Notes: a model not told the origin generated them from the letters alone. DNA of 64,000 nt from Phycisphaerales bacterium PN19_bin_20 (GCA_021173225.1 JAJOLK010000006.1:62001-126000), one strand, 5' to 3'. Positions 48,349-60,185 are shown, counted from the stretch's first letter. Translations and numbers: made by a program.

Positions 48349-49470
48349 ATGACCGATCTGCTCAACACCTTGCTGGATCGTCGCGACCTGACGCAGGTCC
48401 AGGCCAGCGAGCTGCTGCGCACGTTGATTGCACCCGGCACGCCAGCGACGCGCGTCGCCGCGGCACTGATTGCGCTGCGCAGCAAGGGCGAGACGCATGA
48501 GGAACTTGCGGGGCTTGCTGGCGCGATGCGGGAGGCGGCACTCAGCCCGCAGCTTCCGGCGGGGCCGCCGTCGATCGACATCGTGGGCACCGGTGGCGAT
48601 GGCGCGCAGACGCTGAACATCTCGACCGCCGCGGCGCTGCTGCTGGCAGCCGCGGGGCTTGAAGACGGCGCAGAGCCGCGTGCGCGGCGCTGGCGGGTTA
48701 TCAAGCACGGCAACCGTGCGATCAGTTCATCCTGCGGCAGCGCCGACGTGCTGGCGGCACTGGGCGTGCCTATGCCCATGACGCCACTTGCCGCGGGCGA
48801 GATGCTGGAACTGACGGGCTTTACGTTCCTGTTTGCCCCCCATTACCACGGCGCGACCGCCGCCGTCCAAAGTGTGCGGCGAGAGCTCGGGGTGCGGACG
48901 GTGTTCAACCTGCTCGGGCCGCTGACAAACCCGGGCCGGCCTGATGCGCTGCTGATCGGCGCTGCTTCGCCGCGTGCCGCACAACTCATGGCCCTGGCGG
49001 CGCACGCGCTGGGGCAGCGGGCCACGGTCGTCCACACGCCTGCGCCGGCGGGCCCGTGCGATGAGGCTACGACCTGCGCGCCGTTCACCGTCACGCTCGC
49101 TGGCCTTGACCCTTCGCAAGCTGGCCCGCTTGTGCGAGAGCAGGACTTTGACGCGCGCCCTCAGTTTGCCCGCGGTGGCGAGCCCTCACTGGCTTCGCTG
49201 CGCGGCCAAGATGCGGCCTTCAACGCTCACGCCATCAGCGCCGCCTTTTCGGGCACGCCGACACCCTTTGCTGAGAGTGTGGTGCTAACGGCAGCGCTGG
49301 CCCTGGCAACACTGCGCAGCGAGCTTGACCGCGACTGGCCGGTTGCTGAGGTGCGAAACGCCATCAGCGACGGGCGGGCACGGCGGTTGCTCGATCTGAT
49401 CGCGGCGCTCGGGCCTCGACTTCAATCACTTTGCCACGCACAGCAGCACACCACGGAGACGCCCCGATGA
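48349..49470 (+). CDS. trpD: Anthranilate phosphoribosyltransferase
   Basis: The enzyme transfers phosphoribose from PRPP to anthranilate. The product has 373 residues, from the ATG 27 nt after trpG. Conserved PRPP and anthranilate site motifs are VGTGGDGAQTLNIST, KHGNRAISSSCGSADVLAALG, FLFAPHYHGA and VFNLLGPLTNPGRPD. The serine-rich loop SSSCGSAD is normal. The stop overlaps the trpC start (ATGA). Confidence 0.96.
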   Translation: MTDLLNTLLDRRDLTQVQASELLRTLIAPGTPATRVAAALIALRSKGETHEELAGLAGAMREAALSPQLPAGPPSIDIVGTGGDGAQTLNISTAAALLLAAAGLEDGAEPRARRWRVIKHGNRAISSSCGSADVLAALGVPMPMTPLAAGEMLELTGFTFLFAPHYHGATAAVQSVRRELGVRTVFNLLGPLTNPGRPDALLIGAASPRAAQLMALAAHALGQRATVVHTPAPAGPCDEATTCAPFTVTLAGLDPSQAGPLVREQDFDARPQFARGGEPSLASLRGQDAAFNAHAISAAFSGTPTPFAESVVLTAALALATLRSELDRDWPVAEVRNAISDGRARRLLDLIAALGPRLQSLCHAQQHTTETPR

Positions 49471-50366
49471 ACAAGCCTAGCGATACTCCGCCGACCCCCG
49501 CGCCGCATGATTTGCTGGCCGAGATGACCCGCGCCAGTGAGCAGCGATACGAACTTGCGCGCGACCAGCGGCCCTTTGAGGACGTGTGGAACGCGGCACT
49601 GAAGGCCCCGCCGCCGCGCGAGATTGACCTTCGCCCCGGTGGGTTTGGCCTGATTGCTGAGTGCAAGCTGGCCAGTCCGAGTGAGGGCACGCTCCGCGCG
49701 GTGGCACCTGGGGGCGAGACAGGCCACGTTGTTGCGCAGGCCCTTGAGTATGCGCGGGCCGGTGCCGCGGCCGTGAGTGTGCTGACTGAGCCGACGCATT
49801 TCGGCGGGAGCCTTGAGCATCTGGCCAGCGTGGCGCGTGAGGTCAACGTGCCGGTGATGCGCAAGGACTTTCTGGTCGCGGACTATCAGGTGGTTGAGGC
49901 GAGGGCTGCGGGCGCGTCGGGCGTGCTGCTGATTGTGCGGATGCTTGCCGACGAGGACCTGTTCGAGATGCTGGACCTGACGCTCGACCTGCGCATGTTC
50001 GCGCTGGTAGAGGCCTTCGACCAGGAGGATCTCGAGCGCCTCGGGCGCGTGCTGATTACGCGCGGGCGCGAGCTAAGCGAGGGCACGCTATTAGTTGGGC
50101 TCAACTGCCGAAACCTCTCTGACCTCTCTATGGATCAGGCGCGGTTCGCGAAGCTGCGGGCGCACTTCCCACGCGGGCTCACGGCGGTGGCTGAGAGCGG
50201 GCTGTCAATGCCCGCTGACGTTGCAGGCGTCGCGGCCTTGGGCTACGACGGCGCGCTGGTGGGCTCATCGCTCATGCGAAGCGAAGACCCCTTCGCGCTC
50301 GCACAGTCGATGCTCTCCGCCGGGCGAGAGGCCCGCGCGGGTGCGAGCGATCGGAGGCGTGCGTGA
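49467..50366 (+). CDS. trpC: Indole-3-glycerol phosphate synthase
   Basis: The enzyme closes the indole ring by decarboxylation of CdRP. The ATG at 49467 overlaps the trpD stop, with GGAG 8 nt upstream (299 residues). TIM-barrel motifs are LIAECKLASPSEG (catalytic Glu, Lys and SPS; family consensus EIKRASPSKG), VMRKDFLVADYQVVEARAAGASGVLLI, LVGLNCRNLSD, AVAESGLS and ALVGSSLMRSEDP. The Cys in ECK, where Ile or Val is usual, is a mild departure. Confidence 0.95.
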   Translation: MNKPSDTPPTPAPHDLLAEMTRASEQRYELARDQRPFEDVWNAALKAPPPREIDLRPGGFGLIAECKLASPSEGTLRAVAPGGETGHVVAQALEYARAGAAAVSVLTEPTHFGGSLEHLASVAREVNVPVMRKDFLVADYQVVEARAAGASGVLLIVRMLADEDLFEMLDLTLDLRMFALVEAFDQEDLERLGRVLITRGRELSEGTLLVGLNCRNLSDLSMDQARFAKLRAHFPRGLTAVAESGLSMPADVAGVAALGYDGALVGSSLMRSEDPFALAQSMLSAGREARAGASDRRRA

Positions 50367-51168
50367 CCAGAGCGCCCGTCAAGGTCTGCGGCCTTAGCAC
50401 GTCCGAGCACGTCCGCGCCGCGTGCGAGGCCGGGGCGGCGGCGGTCGGCTTCGTGCTTACGCAGAGCGTGCGACGCGTGACGCCTGAGCAGGCCGTGGCT
50501 CTGTGTGAGCTCGTGCCTGCGGGCGTTTTTCGCGTTGGCGTCTTTCGCAGGCTTGAGGTTGGCGAGCTGGCCACGGTGCTGGCGCTGGTGCCGCTGACGC
50601 ACGTGCAGGCCGACTGGATCGACGAGCCGGTGTTTGATGAGGCGATCGCTGAGGCCGTGTGGCGTGCGCCAGCGATGCGGAGCGTCACGTTCATCCCCGT
50701 GTTCCGCGACGTGCCGACGCTGCGGATCGACCTGGCTAACGAGGCCAGCACATGGCCCGCGGCGCGGCTGATCCTGCTTGAAGGGCCCGATAGTGGGACG
50801 GGACGCCAGCCAGACTGGGGCCGGCTGGCCCGCGCGCTGGACGCCACGCCGCACCCGCGCGTGATGCTTGCCGGCGGACTGCACGCGGGCAACGTTGCAG
50901 CGGCGGTGCGGCTGCTGAGCCCCGCGATGGTCGATGTCTCGAGCGGCGTGGAGTCTTCGCCGGGCGTGAAGGACCCGGTCAAGATCGCTGAGTTCATCCT
51001 CGCGGCCCGCGCGGCCATGACTTCATCTGCCATCACCCCTAACGCCACATCTGGCGCCGAATCTGCCGCCGCATCTGGCGCCGCATCTGGCGCTCGACAC
51101 GACATACTCACACGCGACGCCGACGCGACCACTTCCCATCGCGCGTCAAGCGTCGATAGGCCCACACC

Positions 51169-51172
<4 letters not shown>
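50363..51172 (+). CDS. trpF: Phosphoribosylanthranilate isomerase with low-complexity tail
   Basis: The enzyme performs the Amadori rearrangement of PRA to CdRP. The GTG at 50363 overlaps the trpC stop (269 residues). Motifs are VKVCGLSTSEH (catalytic Cys), GFVLTQSVRRVTPEQA, an LLEGPDSGTGRQPDW phosphate-loop region with the catalytic Asp, LAGGLHAGNV and VDVSSGVESSPGVKDPVKI. About 50 residues after the barrel (220-269) form an Ala/Ser/Gly/Thr-rich tail from short DNA repeats (ATCTGGCGCCGA-like), which looks disordered. TrpF proteins are usually about 200-220 residues. The tail overlaps the trpB start. Confidence 0.92.
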
Positions 51173-52413
<1,241 letters not shown>

Positions 52414-52494
52414 GTTCAAAGTTGCGCGAGCGCCGAACCGCGCAGCCACTCATACACATCGCCCTTTCCGCGCTTCCGGCGCACAACACTGATC

Positions 52495-52553
52495 ACCGAC
52501 ACGCAGCACCGACATTCAGCACCGACACGCAGCACCGACACGCAGCACCGACC
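52495..52553 (+). repeat. 13-bp tandem repeat between trpB and trpA
   Basis: Four full units of ACCGACACGCAGC (52495, 52508, 52521 and 52534; the second has ATTCAGC) are followed by a partial unit that runs straight into the trpA ATG at 52554. It fills the only sizeable gap (140 nt) after trpD and replaces the usual ribosome-binding site of trpA; no SD-like sequence is seen there. Confidence 0.85.
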
Positions 52554-53381
52554 ATGACCATCGCCAAGCACGTTTCTGACTCCATCCTGCGCCGCAGCGC
52601 CCGGGGCCGCCCCGCGCTGGTGCCGTACATTACCGCCGGCTTCCCGAAGCTTGAGAGCCTCAGTGCGCAGCTCCGGGCCCTCGCGCCGCACGCGGCGGCC
52701 ATCGAAATCGGCGTGCCTTTCTCTGACCCCATGGCCGACGGGGTCACGATCCAGGGCTCGTCGCGCAAGGCCCTGGACAACGGCGTGACGCTTCGCTGGA
52801 TCCTCGACCAGCTCGGCGCGATGACCGCGGGAAACCAGCAGGCCACCGAGCACTGGCCGCAGCAGCCGCCGCTGGTGCTGATGAGTTACCTGAACCCGGT
52901 CATCAGCTCGTTTGGCGCCGGGCGGTCGTCGCTGCGGTCGCTCGCGCAGGCGTGCCGCGGTTCGGGCGTGAGCCTGCTGATCATCCCCGACCTGCCGCTG
53001 GAAGAATCGGGCGAGCTGCGCGAGCAGTTGCACCTTCAGGGCGTCGGGCTGGTGCAGCTTGTCTCACCGGTGACCCCGCAGGCCAGGGCGCGGACGATCG
53101 CGCATGCTAGCGATGGGTTCCTGTACGCGGTGACGGTCACGGGCGTGACAGGCGGCTCGGCACCCGCCGCGGCTGCCGCGACGGCGGTGTCACCCAACCG
53201 GTACCTCGACTCTCTGCGCGAGCTCTCGCCTGTGCCGGTGTGCGCGGGCTTCGGCATCCGCACGCGCGCCCACGTTGACGCGTTGGCGGGCCACTGCGAC
53301 GGCGCGATCGTCGGCTCGGCGCTGATCGACGCGATCGACAAAGGCCAGGACCCCGCGGCCCTGCTGGCTTCGATGGTCTAA
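52554..53381 (+). CDS. trpA: Tryptophan synthase alpha chain
   Basis: The subunit cleaves indole-3-glycerol phosphate and passes indole to TrpB. It has 275 residues from the ATG at 52554. Motifs are LVPYITAGFP, EIGVPFSDPMADG (catalytic Glu and Asp), LMSYLNPV, IPDLPLEESGEL, YAVTVTGVTGG, AGFGIRT and GAIVGSALIDAI. A short insert rich in Gln (about 100-112) follows helix 2. It is the last gene of the operon, with a hairpin in the 74 nt after it. Confidence 0.95.
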   Translation: MTIAKHVSDSILRRSARGRPALVPYITAGFPKLESLSAQLRALAPHAAAIEIGVPFSDPMADGVTIQGSSRKALDNGVTLRWILDQLGAMTAGNQQATEHWPQQPPLVLMSYLNPVISSFGAGRSSLRSLAQACRGSGVSLLIIPDLPLEESGELREQLHLQGVGLVQLVSPVTPQARARTIAHASDGFLYAVTVTGVTGGSAPAAAAATAVSPNRYLDSLRELSPVPVCAGFGIRTRAHVDALAGHCDGAIVGSALIDAIDKGQDPAALLASMV

Positions 53382-53413
53382 ATGGTGCGGTCTGCTGGCG
53401 CTGCGCTCTACTG

Positions 53414-53453
53414 GGCCAACTGAGCCGACACGGTCAACTGAGCCGAGTTGGCC
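53414..53453. terminator. Hairpin between convergent trpA and pstB
   Basis: GGCCAACT (53414-53421) pairs perfectly with AGTTGGCC (53446-53453). The 24-nt loop repeats CAACTGAGCCGA. No T-run follows on either strand, so its terminator role is tentative. Confidence 0.4.
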
Positions 53454-53455
53454 GC

Positions 53456-54400
53456 TCAGCCGAACCGGCCCGTCACGTACTGCTCAGTCTCGGGCAGCTT
53501 GGGGTTCTGAAACACGTCCGCCGTCGGTCCGTACTCCACCAGCCGCCCCAGATACATGAAGGCCGTGAAGTTGCTGACCCGCGCCGCCTGCTGCATGTTG
53601 TGCGTGACGATCACCACCGTGATCCGTCCGGCGATTGCGCGGATGAACTCTTCAACCTTCAGCGTCGCGATCGGGTCCAGTGCGCTGCACGGCTCGTCCA
53701 TCAGCAACACATCAGGCTCAGCGGCGATCGCCCGCGCGATGCAAAGGCGCTGCTGCTGCCCGCCCGAGAGCCCAAGAGCGCTGTCCTTGAGCCGGTCCTT
53801 GGCCTCGTCCCAGAGCGCCGCGGCCCGCAGTGCCCGCTCGCACGAATCCTCCAGCACGCTGCGCCGGCGTTCACCGTCAATGCGCAGTGAGTAGACCACG
53901 TTCTCAAAGATGCTCATCGGGAACGGGTTGGACTTCTGAAAGACCATCCCGATCCGTTTGCGAATGTCGATCACGTCAACGTTGGGCGCGTAGACGCTCC
54001 GCCCGTTCAGCAGCATCTCGCCCGTGCACTGCACGCTGTCGATCAGGTCGTTGAGGCGGTTGATCGACCGCAGAAGCGTGCTTTTGCCGCAGCCCGATGG
54101 GCCAATCAGCGCCGTCACCCGCTTGTCAGGGAAGGGCATGTTGACGTGGTGCAGCGCCTTGGCCTTGCCGTAATAGAGGCTGAAGTCCTGCACCTCAATC
54201 AGCGGCCGTTCACGCGCGACCGCAAGGTGGATCGCCGACGCGAACGGCAGCCCCTGGCGCACGCAGGCCTGAAAGTCCATCTCGCCGGTGCGGGGTAGCA
54301 CGCCCTCAACCGTCGGGCCCGCCGCCGCGGGGCGACCCACGGAGACCGCCGCGGGTATCACGCTCGCGGCCTTGATCACGCTTGTGGGTTCTGTCTGCAC
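53456..54400 (-). CDS. pstB: Phosphate ABC transporter ATP-binding protein
   Basis: This is the ATPase of the high-affinity phosphate importer PstSCAB. Motifs are [19 protein letters not shown], Walker [27 protein letters not shown], the signature [16 protein letters not shown], Walker [14 protein letters not shown] and [12 protein letters not shown]. The core is about 255 residues and is preceded by an extension of roughly 60. The start is unsure: a GTG at 54400 with GGAAAG upstream is used here; a TTG at 54436 and an ATG at 54280 are alternatives. Confidence 0.95.
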   Translation of the reverse strand: MQTEPTSVIKAASVIPAAVSVGRPAAAGPTVEGVLPRTGEMDFQACVRQGLPFASAIHLAVARERPLIEVQDFSLYYGKAKALHHVNMPFPDKRVTALIGPSGCGKSTLLRSINRLNDLIDSVQCTGEMLLNGRSVYAPNVDVIDIRKRIGMVFQKSNPFPMSIFENVVYSLRIDGERRRSVLEDSCERALRAAALWDEAKDRLKDSALGLSGGQQQRLCIARAIAAEPDVLLMDEPCSALDPIATLKVEEFIRAIAGRITVVIVTHNMQQAARVSNFTAFMYLGRLVEYGPTADVFQNPKLPETEQYVTGRFG

Positions 54401-54476
54401 GTCTCGGTCACTTTCCGCGGGCCTTAGCCGCCGCAAATCTCCGGTCCGATTGGTCTCTAGTCCAAGAGTTTGCCGG

Positions 54477-56972
54477 TCAGAACGCCTCGCCCATGAACTT
54501 TCTTCGCAGGCTCGCTCGCACGCGGATGGCCGTGATGTTCAGCGCCACCACCACCACAATCAGCAGGAAGGTGGTGCACCAGACCACCGGGCGGGCCGCC
54601 TCGGCGTCGGGGCTCTGGAAGCCCACGTCGTAGATATGGAACCCCAGGTGCATGAACGGGCGGTCAAAGTGCACGTACGGCGCGTTCGAGTCGATCGCCA
54701 GCGCCGGTGCCAGCTTGACCGCGCCAACCAGCATTAGCGGGGCCACCTCGCCTGCGCCGCGCGCCATCGCCAGGATCATCCCTGTCATGATCCCTGGCAT
54801 CGCCCGCGGCAGCACGATCCGCTGGATTGTCTGCCACTTGCTCGCACCGCACCCGTAGCTGCCCTCGCGCATGCTGCGCGGGACTGACGCGATGGCCTCC
54901 TCGGTCGCCACGATCACCACCGGCAGCGTGAGCAGCGCCAGCGTGCAGGCCGCCCACAGCATCCCCTTGGCCGCGAACGTCGGCGCCGGCGATCGCGCCT
55001 CGAAGAACCCGCGGAAGTACGGGGTGTACGCCACCAGCGCCAGCGCTCCAAACGCCGCCAAGATCCACCCGGCGAACGCCAGCCGCGCCAGGTACTGCTG
55101 ACTATCGCTGGCATGCTTGCCCGGCTGCGGACGCGCGAACCCGCCGACGAGCACCACGCCCACCACCAGCAGCCCAAGGCTCAGCACGCCCGCCCACCAG
55201 AAGACCACCGACCGCATCGGTAGCGACGCGCCCAGAAGACTGACCGGCTCACTCGCCAGCACCCCGCTGCCCGTGTCAATGTATTGCCCGACGGTGTAGC
55301 AGAAGAACCCGAGCCCGAAGACCCCGTACACGATGCTCGGCACGCCCGCAAGGTTGTTCACCGCGATTCGCAGCGCGCTGGTCAGCGGGCCCTGCTTGGC
55401 GTACTCACGCAAATACAGCGCCGCGATCACTCCCAGCGGCACCACCACCACGCTCAGCAGCAGCGTCAGCGTCACAGTCCCGAAGATCACCGGAAAGATC
55501 CCGCCCTCGGTGTTGGCCTCGCGCGGCAGGTCAAAGAGGAACTCACCCCAGCGGTCTAAGTACACCGCCAGCCGCGCCGACCAGCCAAGCTCGTTGGGCT
55601 GCACGGCGCGCACCACCTGCGAGATGCGCATCGGCGTCTCGGGCTCAGTCTGCCGCACGGGCGCGAAACGCCCCGTCGTCGGCTCAACAAACACCGCCCG
55701 CCACTGGGCGTCGTCGGCGTCCACTTCCGCAACCTGCCGCATGATCTGGTCGTACTCAACCTGCAGGCGGGCCGACTGCTCACTGGCCGCGGCGCGAACC
55801 TCGGCCAGCCGCTCAGGAGTCATACGCCCGCTGAGCCAAGGGTTTTCAAGCCACGCCAGCAGCCCGAGCATTACGCCAAGGCACAGCAGGCTCACGCCTA
55901 GAAGCGTCCCGCGCGGGTCGGGCGGCGGCAGAAACCCAGGCTCAACCGCCTTGCGGCGCGAGAGCCGTCGCAGGCCCACCACCACACAACCAACAGCCAG
56001 CACCCCCGCGATAACCGCCACGGCCCCGCGCGACTTGCCGAGCCCGGCCCCGGCCAGCAGCCCACTATCCGCGCCGATCCGCTGGCGCTCCAGCACAATC
56101 TCAGCCTTGCGGACGCTCAGGCGTGAAGCCTCAAGCTGCGCGTTGATCGCACCGACACCCTCGGTCTTGAGCCGCACTATCTGCTCGCGACGCTCGCGCG
56201 CCTGCGGCAGCACCTCCAAGAATTTGGCATACGCCAGCTCGGCCGAGGCGTCGAAGATCGTCCGCTCGATTACCTTGACCTTGCCGCTGGGCAGCTCGGC
56301 TGTCACGCGCCGCTCGACGCGCTGCGCGTCGCCGGGCTTGCCTTCTGCCAGTCGCACCGCCGATGCCGGGCCGTCAAGCTCTACCGTTTGCTCGTGCACC
56401 ACGGCCTTTGGATATCCGTGCCACACGCCCCACTCGGTCCTCTCAAGGATCGTTGCCGAGGGCTCAATCTGAGCCGACACAATCTGGTACACCGGCACCC
56501 ACAAGAACGGCTGGGAGCGGAACTCCTTGTTGCCTGTACGGTACAGGCGACGGACCGCCAGACCGTCTTCGTCCAGCGCGCCGGGCACCAGCTTGCCCGA
56601 TGCCGCCATCGAATCAAGCGTCGCCCGCTCCTGCGGCGTAGGGGTGTACGACTCAACCCGCACCACGTTGCCCAAGAACACCTCGGTGACGGACTGACTC
56701 GTGCCGTCACCCTCACCAGATAGCGCAGGGCGCGTGAGCGTCACACGCTCGATAGTCCGCGGCCAGAACGCCCCGACGCCACCGGCCACGACCACCGCCA
56801 GCAGGCACACGACCATGAGCCCGCACAGCGCCAGCGCAGCGCCGGTGAGCCAGACCATCGGCTCGCCGCGCGATGCCAGTCGGGTTGCCCGGTTGCGAGC
56901 GGTGAACCCCGCGCGATCGCCGATGGGCTTCGCTTCAGATTTGCCCGGGATGCTCGTCTTACCGCCGTTCAT
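54477..56972 (-). CDS. pstA: Phosphate ABC transporter permease PstA, greatly enlarged
   Basis: The product has 831 residues, against about 300 in typical PstA. The permease core is in the C-terminal part: [33 protein letters not shown], then [24 protein letters not shown], and the coupling-helix region [47 protein letters not shown]. The first ~500 residues contain an N-terminal membrane helix (about 40-68), a large non-membrane domain (about 70-300) with a helical [25 protein letters not shown] stretch, and two more helices (about 315-335 and 360-380). About 115 residues also separate helices inside the core. A 33-nt gap follows pstC. The extra domain is of unknown role. Confidence 0.9.
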   Translation of the reverse strand: MNGGKTSIPGKSEAKPIGDRAGFTARNRATRLASRGEPMVWLTGAALALCGLMVVCLLAVVVAGGVGAFWPRTIERVTLTRPALSGEGDGTSQSVTEVFLGNVVRVESYTPTPQERATLDSMAASGKLVPGALDEDGLAVRRLYRTGNKEFRSQPFLWVPVYQIVSAQIEPSATILERTEWGVWHGYPKAVVHEQTVELDGPASAVRLAEGKPGDAQRVERRVTAELPSGKVKVIERTIFDASAELAYAKFLEVLPQARERREQIVRLKTEGVGAINAQLEASRLSVRKAEIVLERQRIGADSGLLAGAGLGKSRGAVAVIAGVLAVGCVVVGLRRLSRRKAVEPGFLPPPDPRGTLLGVSLLCLGVMLGLLAWLENPWLSGRMTPERLAEVRAAASEQSARLQVEYDQIMRQVAEVDADDAQWRAVFVEPTTGRFAPVRQTEPETPMRISQVVRAVQPNELGWSARLAVYLDRWGEFLFDLPREANTEGGIFPVIFGTVTLTLLLSVVVVPLGVIAALYLREYAKQGPLTSALRIAVNNLAGVPSIVYGVFGLGFFCYTVGQYIDTGSGVLASEPVSLLGASLPMRSVVFWWAGVLSLGLLVVGVVLVGGFARPQPGKHASDSQQYLARLAFAGWILAAFGALALVAYTPYFRGFFEARSPAPTFAAKGMLWAACTLALLTLPVVIVATEEAIASVPRSMREGSYGCGASKWQTIQRIVLPRAMPGIMTGMILAMARGAGEVAPLMLVGAVKLAPALAIDSNAPYVHFDRPFMHLGFHIYDVGFQSPDAEAARPVVWCTTFLLIVVVVALNITAIRVRASLRRKFMGEAF

Positions 56973-57005
56973 GTGGTCTTCCGAGTCGTCCGTCTGTGAG
57001 CCGGT

Positions 57006-59993
57006 CTAGAGGCTGGAGATCCGCCGGCGCACGCGCGCCCGAACAATCTCGGCCAGCGTGTTGATCACCGCCGTCAGCGCGAACAGGCACAGCGCGCCCA
57101 GGAACAGCACGCGGTAGTGCGTGCCGTCGCGCGCGGCCTCGGGCATCTCAACTGCTATGTTGGCCGAGAGCGTCCGGAAGCCTGAGAAGATATTCCAGTC
57201 CATGTCGGGCGTGTTGCCAGTACTCATCAGCACGATCATCGTCTCACCAGCCGCCCTCCCAAGGCCGATCATCACGGCCGAGAAGATCCCCGACATCGCG
57301 ATAGGCAGCACCACGCGCGTGGCCGTCTGCCATCGCGTGGCCCCGCAGCCAAGGCTCGCGCTGCGGAGCTGGCCCGGCACCGCGCTCAGGGCGTCCTCGC
57401 TGATGGTGTAGATGATCGGGATGACCGCGAAGCCCATCACCACGCCCACCACCAGCGTGTTGCGCTGCGTGTAGCTGCCCAGCACAGAGTCGCGCGCATC
57501 AAAGCCAAAGCCCGAGAGCAGCGCGGCCCCCAGCGCCGCAAGCCCAACGCCAGCCACGAGCGTCAAGATGAACTTGCCAAGCTCAGTCGGCGCAGCCAGC
57601 GGGCCGGTGCGCGTTGCTGGCAGCAGCTCGTACACCAGCCGGTCAACCAGCCGCGACCGCAGCAGTGACGCGACGATCAATCCCGGGCCCGTGAGCACGA
57701 TCAGCCACCCCGGCAGCGGTAGCCCGACGACACCATCAAGCCAGCGCCGAATCTCGGCGCGACCGATCTCCGACTCCGCCAGCGCCTTCACGACCTTCGC
57801 ATCACCGAGGCTGCCTGTGGGCCGCACAACCGTCCCCTCGGCGTAGTACAGCCCCGCGGCGCGGTACGGGCGAAGGTCCTGCGTCGCCAGTGAACGCCGG
57901 TCTTGCAGCGCCGCGGGCCACTGCTCGCGCGGCACCGGCTCGAAGCTTCGCGCCAGCACCAGCACCTCGCCGGTGGTGGGCGTGAACAGCGCTCGCTCGG
58001 CCATGCGACCAAGCCCCACGCTCAGCGGCGCTGCCACAATAACCAGCAGCGTCACCACCCCCGCGTGCTGCAGGCTCGTCAGACGCGAACGCGTCTGTAT
58101 CGGCAGCATCTGCCACAGGTACGCCGCCATAAGCACCGTCACTGGCAGCACAAAGAACGCCATCAGCACGCCGGGCAGATAATCCCTAAACAGCGGCGCA
58201 ATCACCAGTGCCGCCAAGAAACCCAGCACCACGCTCGGCAGGCTTGCCATCATCTCGATCACGGGCTTGACCGCGTTCTTGACGCGCGGGTGCAAAAACT
58301 CGCTGGTGTAGATCGCCGCCAGAAGCGCGATCGGCACCGCGAAGAGCATCGCGTACAGCGTTGACTTGAGCGTCCCGAAGATCAGCGGCATCTGGCTGTA
58401 CTTGGTCTCGGCACTCTCCTCACTGCTGGACGACTGGTACGTCATCTGCGCCCGAGGATCGCCCTCGTACCATACCCGGCCAAACAGCGACGCCACCGAG
58501 ACCTCAGGGTGCCCCGGATCGATGTCCAGCAGCAAGCCTCCCACTTCACCGCCACCGACTTCACCATCGACACTGCCCCCCACCGCTCCACCCGCGCCGC
58601 GCGCTGCGCCCGCCCCACGCGCGGCCGGTGCGCTCAACGCCACCACCGCGTCGTACTTTGGCGAGATCGTCACCAGCCCGACCGCGCCGCTGAGCCCGCC
58701 AGCCCCGCCGCCTAATGCGCCATTCATCGCGCTACCCGTCGCGCTACCCGTCGCGCTGGTCTCCGCGTCGCGCTGCAGCACCAGCTTCTGGCTGGTCATG
58801 TTCCACAGCCGCAGGTTGCCGCCCTCGTCACCGATGACAAACGAGCGGTCGCGTTCCGAGACGCCGATGGCCGTGACCGCGCGCCCTGCGCCGGTGCTCA
58901 GGCGATGCGCCGTGGCCCACTGGTACCCGTCGGGCGTGGTCAGCGTGTCAGTTCGTGCCGCAAACGATCCCAGCACAGATCCATCGCTGCCGCCGACAAT
59001 CAGCGTCTTGCCGCCGATGTGCATCCGCGCGCGTGTGATGCTCGCGCGCGGGGTAACGGGGCCAACGCTCGCGGTTTCTGCGAGCGAGAACTCGCCGGCC
59101 CCCACGCGCACATAGCGCTGCATCGTCCCTTGCTTCCAAAGAGCCAGTACCCCCGTGCCCTCGCCGGTGGCAAACAGATAGTCAGGCACCTTGCTCAGCA
59201 GCTCACGCGCCGGCGGCGCATACGGCACCACCGTGCTTTCAAGCCGCGTTCGCGGGCGACCCCCGCCCAGCGGTGTCGTCACCCGCACAGTGCTGAACGC
59301 CAGCGTCGCGTCCTCACGCATCGCCACCAAGAACTGCGCCGCCGCCGAGGCCCGGTAGTCCACGCGCACGACCGCGCCGCTGCCCACCGGCACCGCCACC
59401 GGCGCCGCGGCCACTACTCTCGGTCGCGTTCGCCTGAACTGCAACTTGGGCGTCACCTGCACGTACCCGCCGTCCGCTAAAACCTCGCGCTGCCCGGGCA
59501 TCAGCCGCTTCATGCTGGGCGTGACGTCCGCAAGGTCTAAAAAGTCTGTCACAAACCCAACGTCGACCACCGAGACTGTCCCATCGGCCAGGCCAAGCGC
59601 CAGCTTGCCAAGGTCGTTGAGCTCGCTGATGGCCGTGACCGCGACGCCCGCCGGCACCAGCGAACCTCCATCGCCCCCACCGCTGCCGTCAAGCATGAAC
59701 CAGCGCCACGAGCCGTCGGCACTGATGATCACGCCCTGCCCGCGGTACTCGTCCACCCGCAGCCGCTCTGCCGAGCTCGCACCGCTTACTGAGAAACCAG
59801 CGCTGGCCAGCACCCGCCCGCGTGAGAACAGCGGCAACGCGTTGGCGGCCAGGTACACCAGGATCGCCAGCACCGCAGCGATGACCCCAAACCCGCCGAT
59901 AGTGATCACGACCCGGCTGGCCGAGTCCATCAGGCGCACGCGTGGGTGGGTGGATCGCTTCAATCGCTGCTCACTAAACCCCGCTGCGCTCAC
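57006..59993 (-). CDS. pstC: Phosphate ABC transporter permease PstC with large extracytoplasmic domain
   Basis: The product has about 995 residues; ordinary PstC has about 310. The first helix (about 28-53) is followed by roughly 450 residues of non-membrane, beta-rich sequence with propeller-like repeats (ALGLADGTVSVVDVG, LIVGGSDGSVLGSF, FVIGDEGGNLRLWNM). The core permease comes next: PLIFGTLKSTLYAMLFAVPIALLAAIYTSEFL, IEMMASLPSVVLGFLAALV, and late in the chain RSASLGCGATRWQTATRVVLPIAMSGIFSAVMIGLGRAAGETM. A second insert (about 120 residues) splits the core. The start is a GTG at 59993 or the TTG before it. Long PstC forms are known in other bacteria; the propeller may sense or dock PstS, which is an inference. 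Confidence 0.9.
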   Translation of the reverse strand: MSAAGFSEQRLKRSTHPRVRLMDSASRVVITIGGFGVIAAVLAILVYLAANALPLFSRGRVLASAGFSVSGASSAERLRVDEYRGQGVIISADGSWRWFMLDGSGGGDGGSLVPAGVAVTAISELNDLGKLALGLADGTVSVVDVGFVTDFLDLADVTPSMKRLMPGQREVLADGGYVQVTPKLQFRRTRPRVVAAAPVAVPVGSGAVVRVDYRASAAAQFLVAMREDATLAFSTVRVTTPLGGGRPRTRLESTVVPYAPPARELLSKVPDYLFATGEGTGVLALWKQGTMQRYVRVGAGEFSLAETASVGPVTPRASITRARMHIGGKTLIVGGSDGSVLGSFAARTDTLTTPDGYQWATAHRLSTGAGRAVTAIGVSERDRSFVIGDEGGNLRLWNMTSQKLVLQRDAETSATGSATGSAMNGALGGGAGGLSGAVGLVTISPKYDAVVALSAPAARGAGAARGAGGAVGGSVDGEVGGGEVGGLLLDIDPGHPEVSVASLFGRVWYEGDPRAQMTYQSSSSEESAETKYSQMPLIFGTLKSTLYAMLFAVPIALLAAIYTSEFLHPRVKNAVKPVIEMMASLPSVVLGFLAALVIAPLFRDYLPGVLMAFFVLPVTVLMAAYLWQMLPIQTRSRLTSLQHAGVVTLLVIVAAPLSVGLGRMAERALFTPTTGEVLVLARSFEPVPREQWPAALQDRRSLATQDLRPYRAAGLYYAEGTVVRPTGSLGDAKVVKALAESEIGRAEIRRWLDGVVGLPLPGWLIVLTGPGLIVASLLRSRLVDRLVYELLPATRTGPLAAPTELGKFILTLVAGVGLAALGAALLSGFGFDARDSVLGSYTQRNTLVVGVVMGFAVIPIIYTISEDALSAVPGQLRSASLGCGATRWQTATRVVLPIAMSGIFSAVMIGLGRAAGETMIVLMSTGNTPDMDWNIFSGFRTLSANIAVEMPEAARDGTHYRVLFLGALCLFALTAVINTLAEIVRARVRRRISSL

Positions 59994-60154
59994 CAAGCCT
60001 TCGCAAGACGCTGCGCCGGTCAGACGCGGATGGTACCGTCGAACACGCCCGCTTCAACCAACCCCGATCGTCACCCCACAGCTAACAACGCCACAGGCAC
60101 CGCACGCCGCTAAGAGCGGCTGCAGACACCCGAACGGTTCCCGCTAGAACAAAG

Positions 60155-60185
60155 GCCCGCCGCACGCGATCTGCGCACGGCGGGC
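60155..60185 (-). terminator. Terminator between pstS and pstC
   Basis: GCCCGCCG (60155-60162) pairs perfectly with CGGCGGGC (60178-60185). On the minus strand it is followed by CTTTGTT. It should end most pstS transcripts before pstC, giving more binding protein than permease. Confidence 0.65.
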
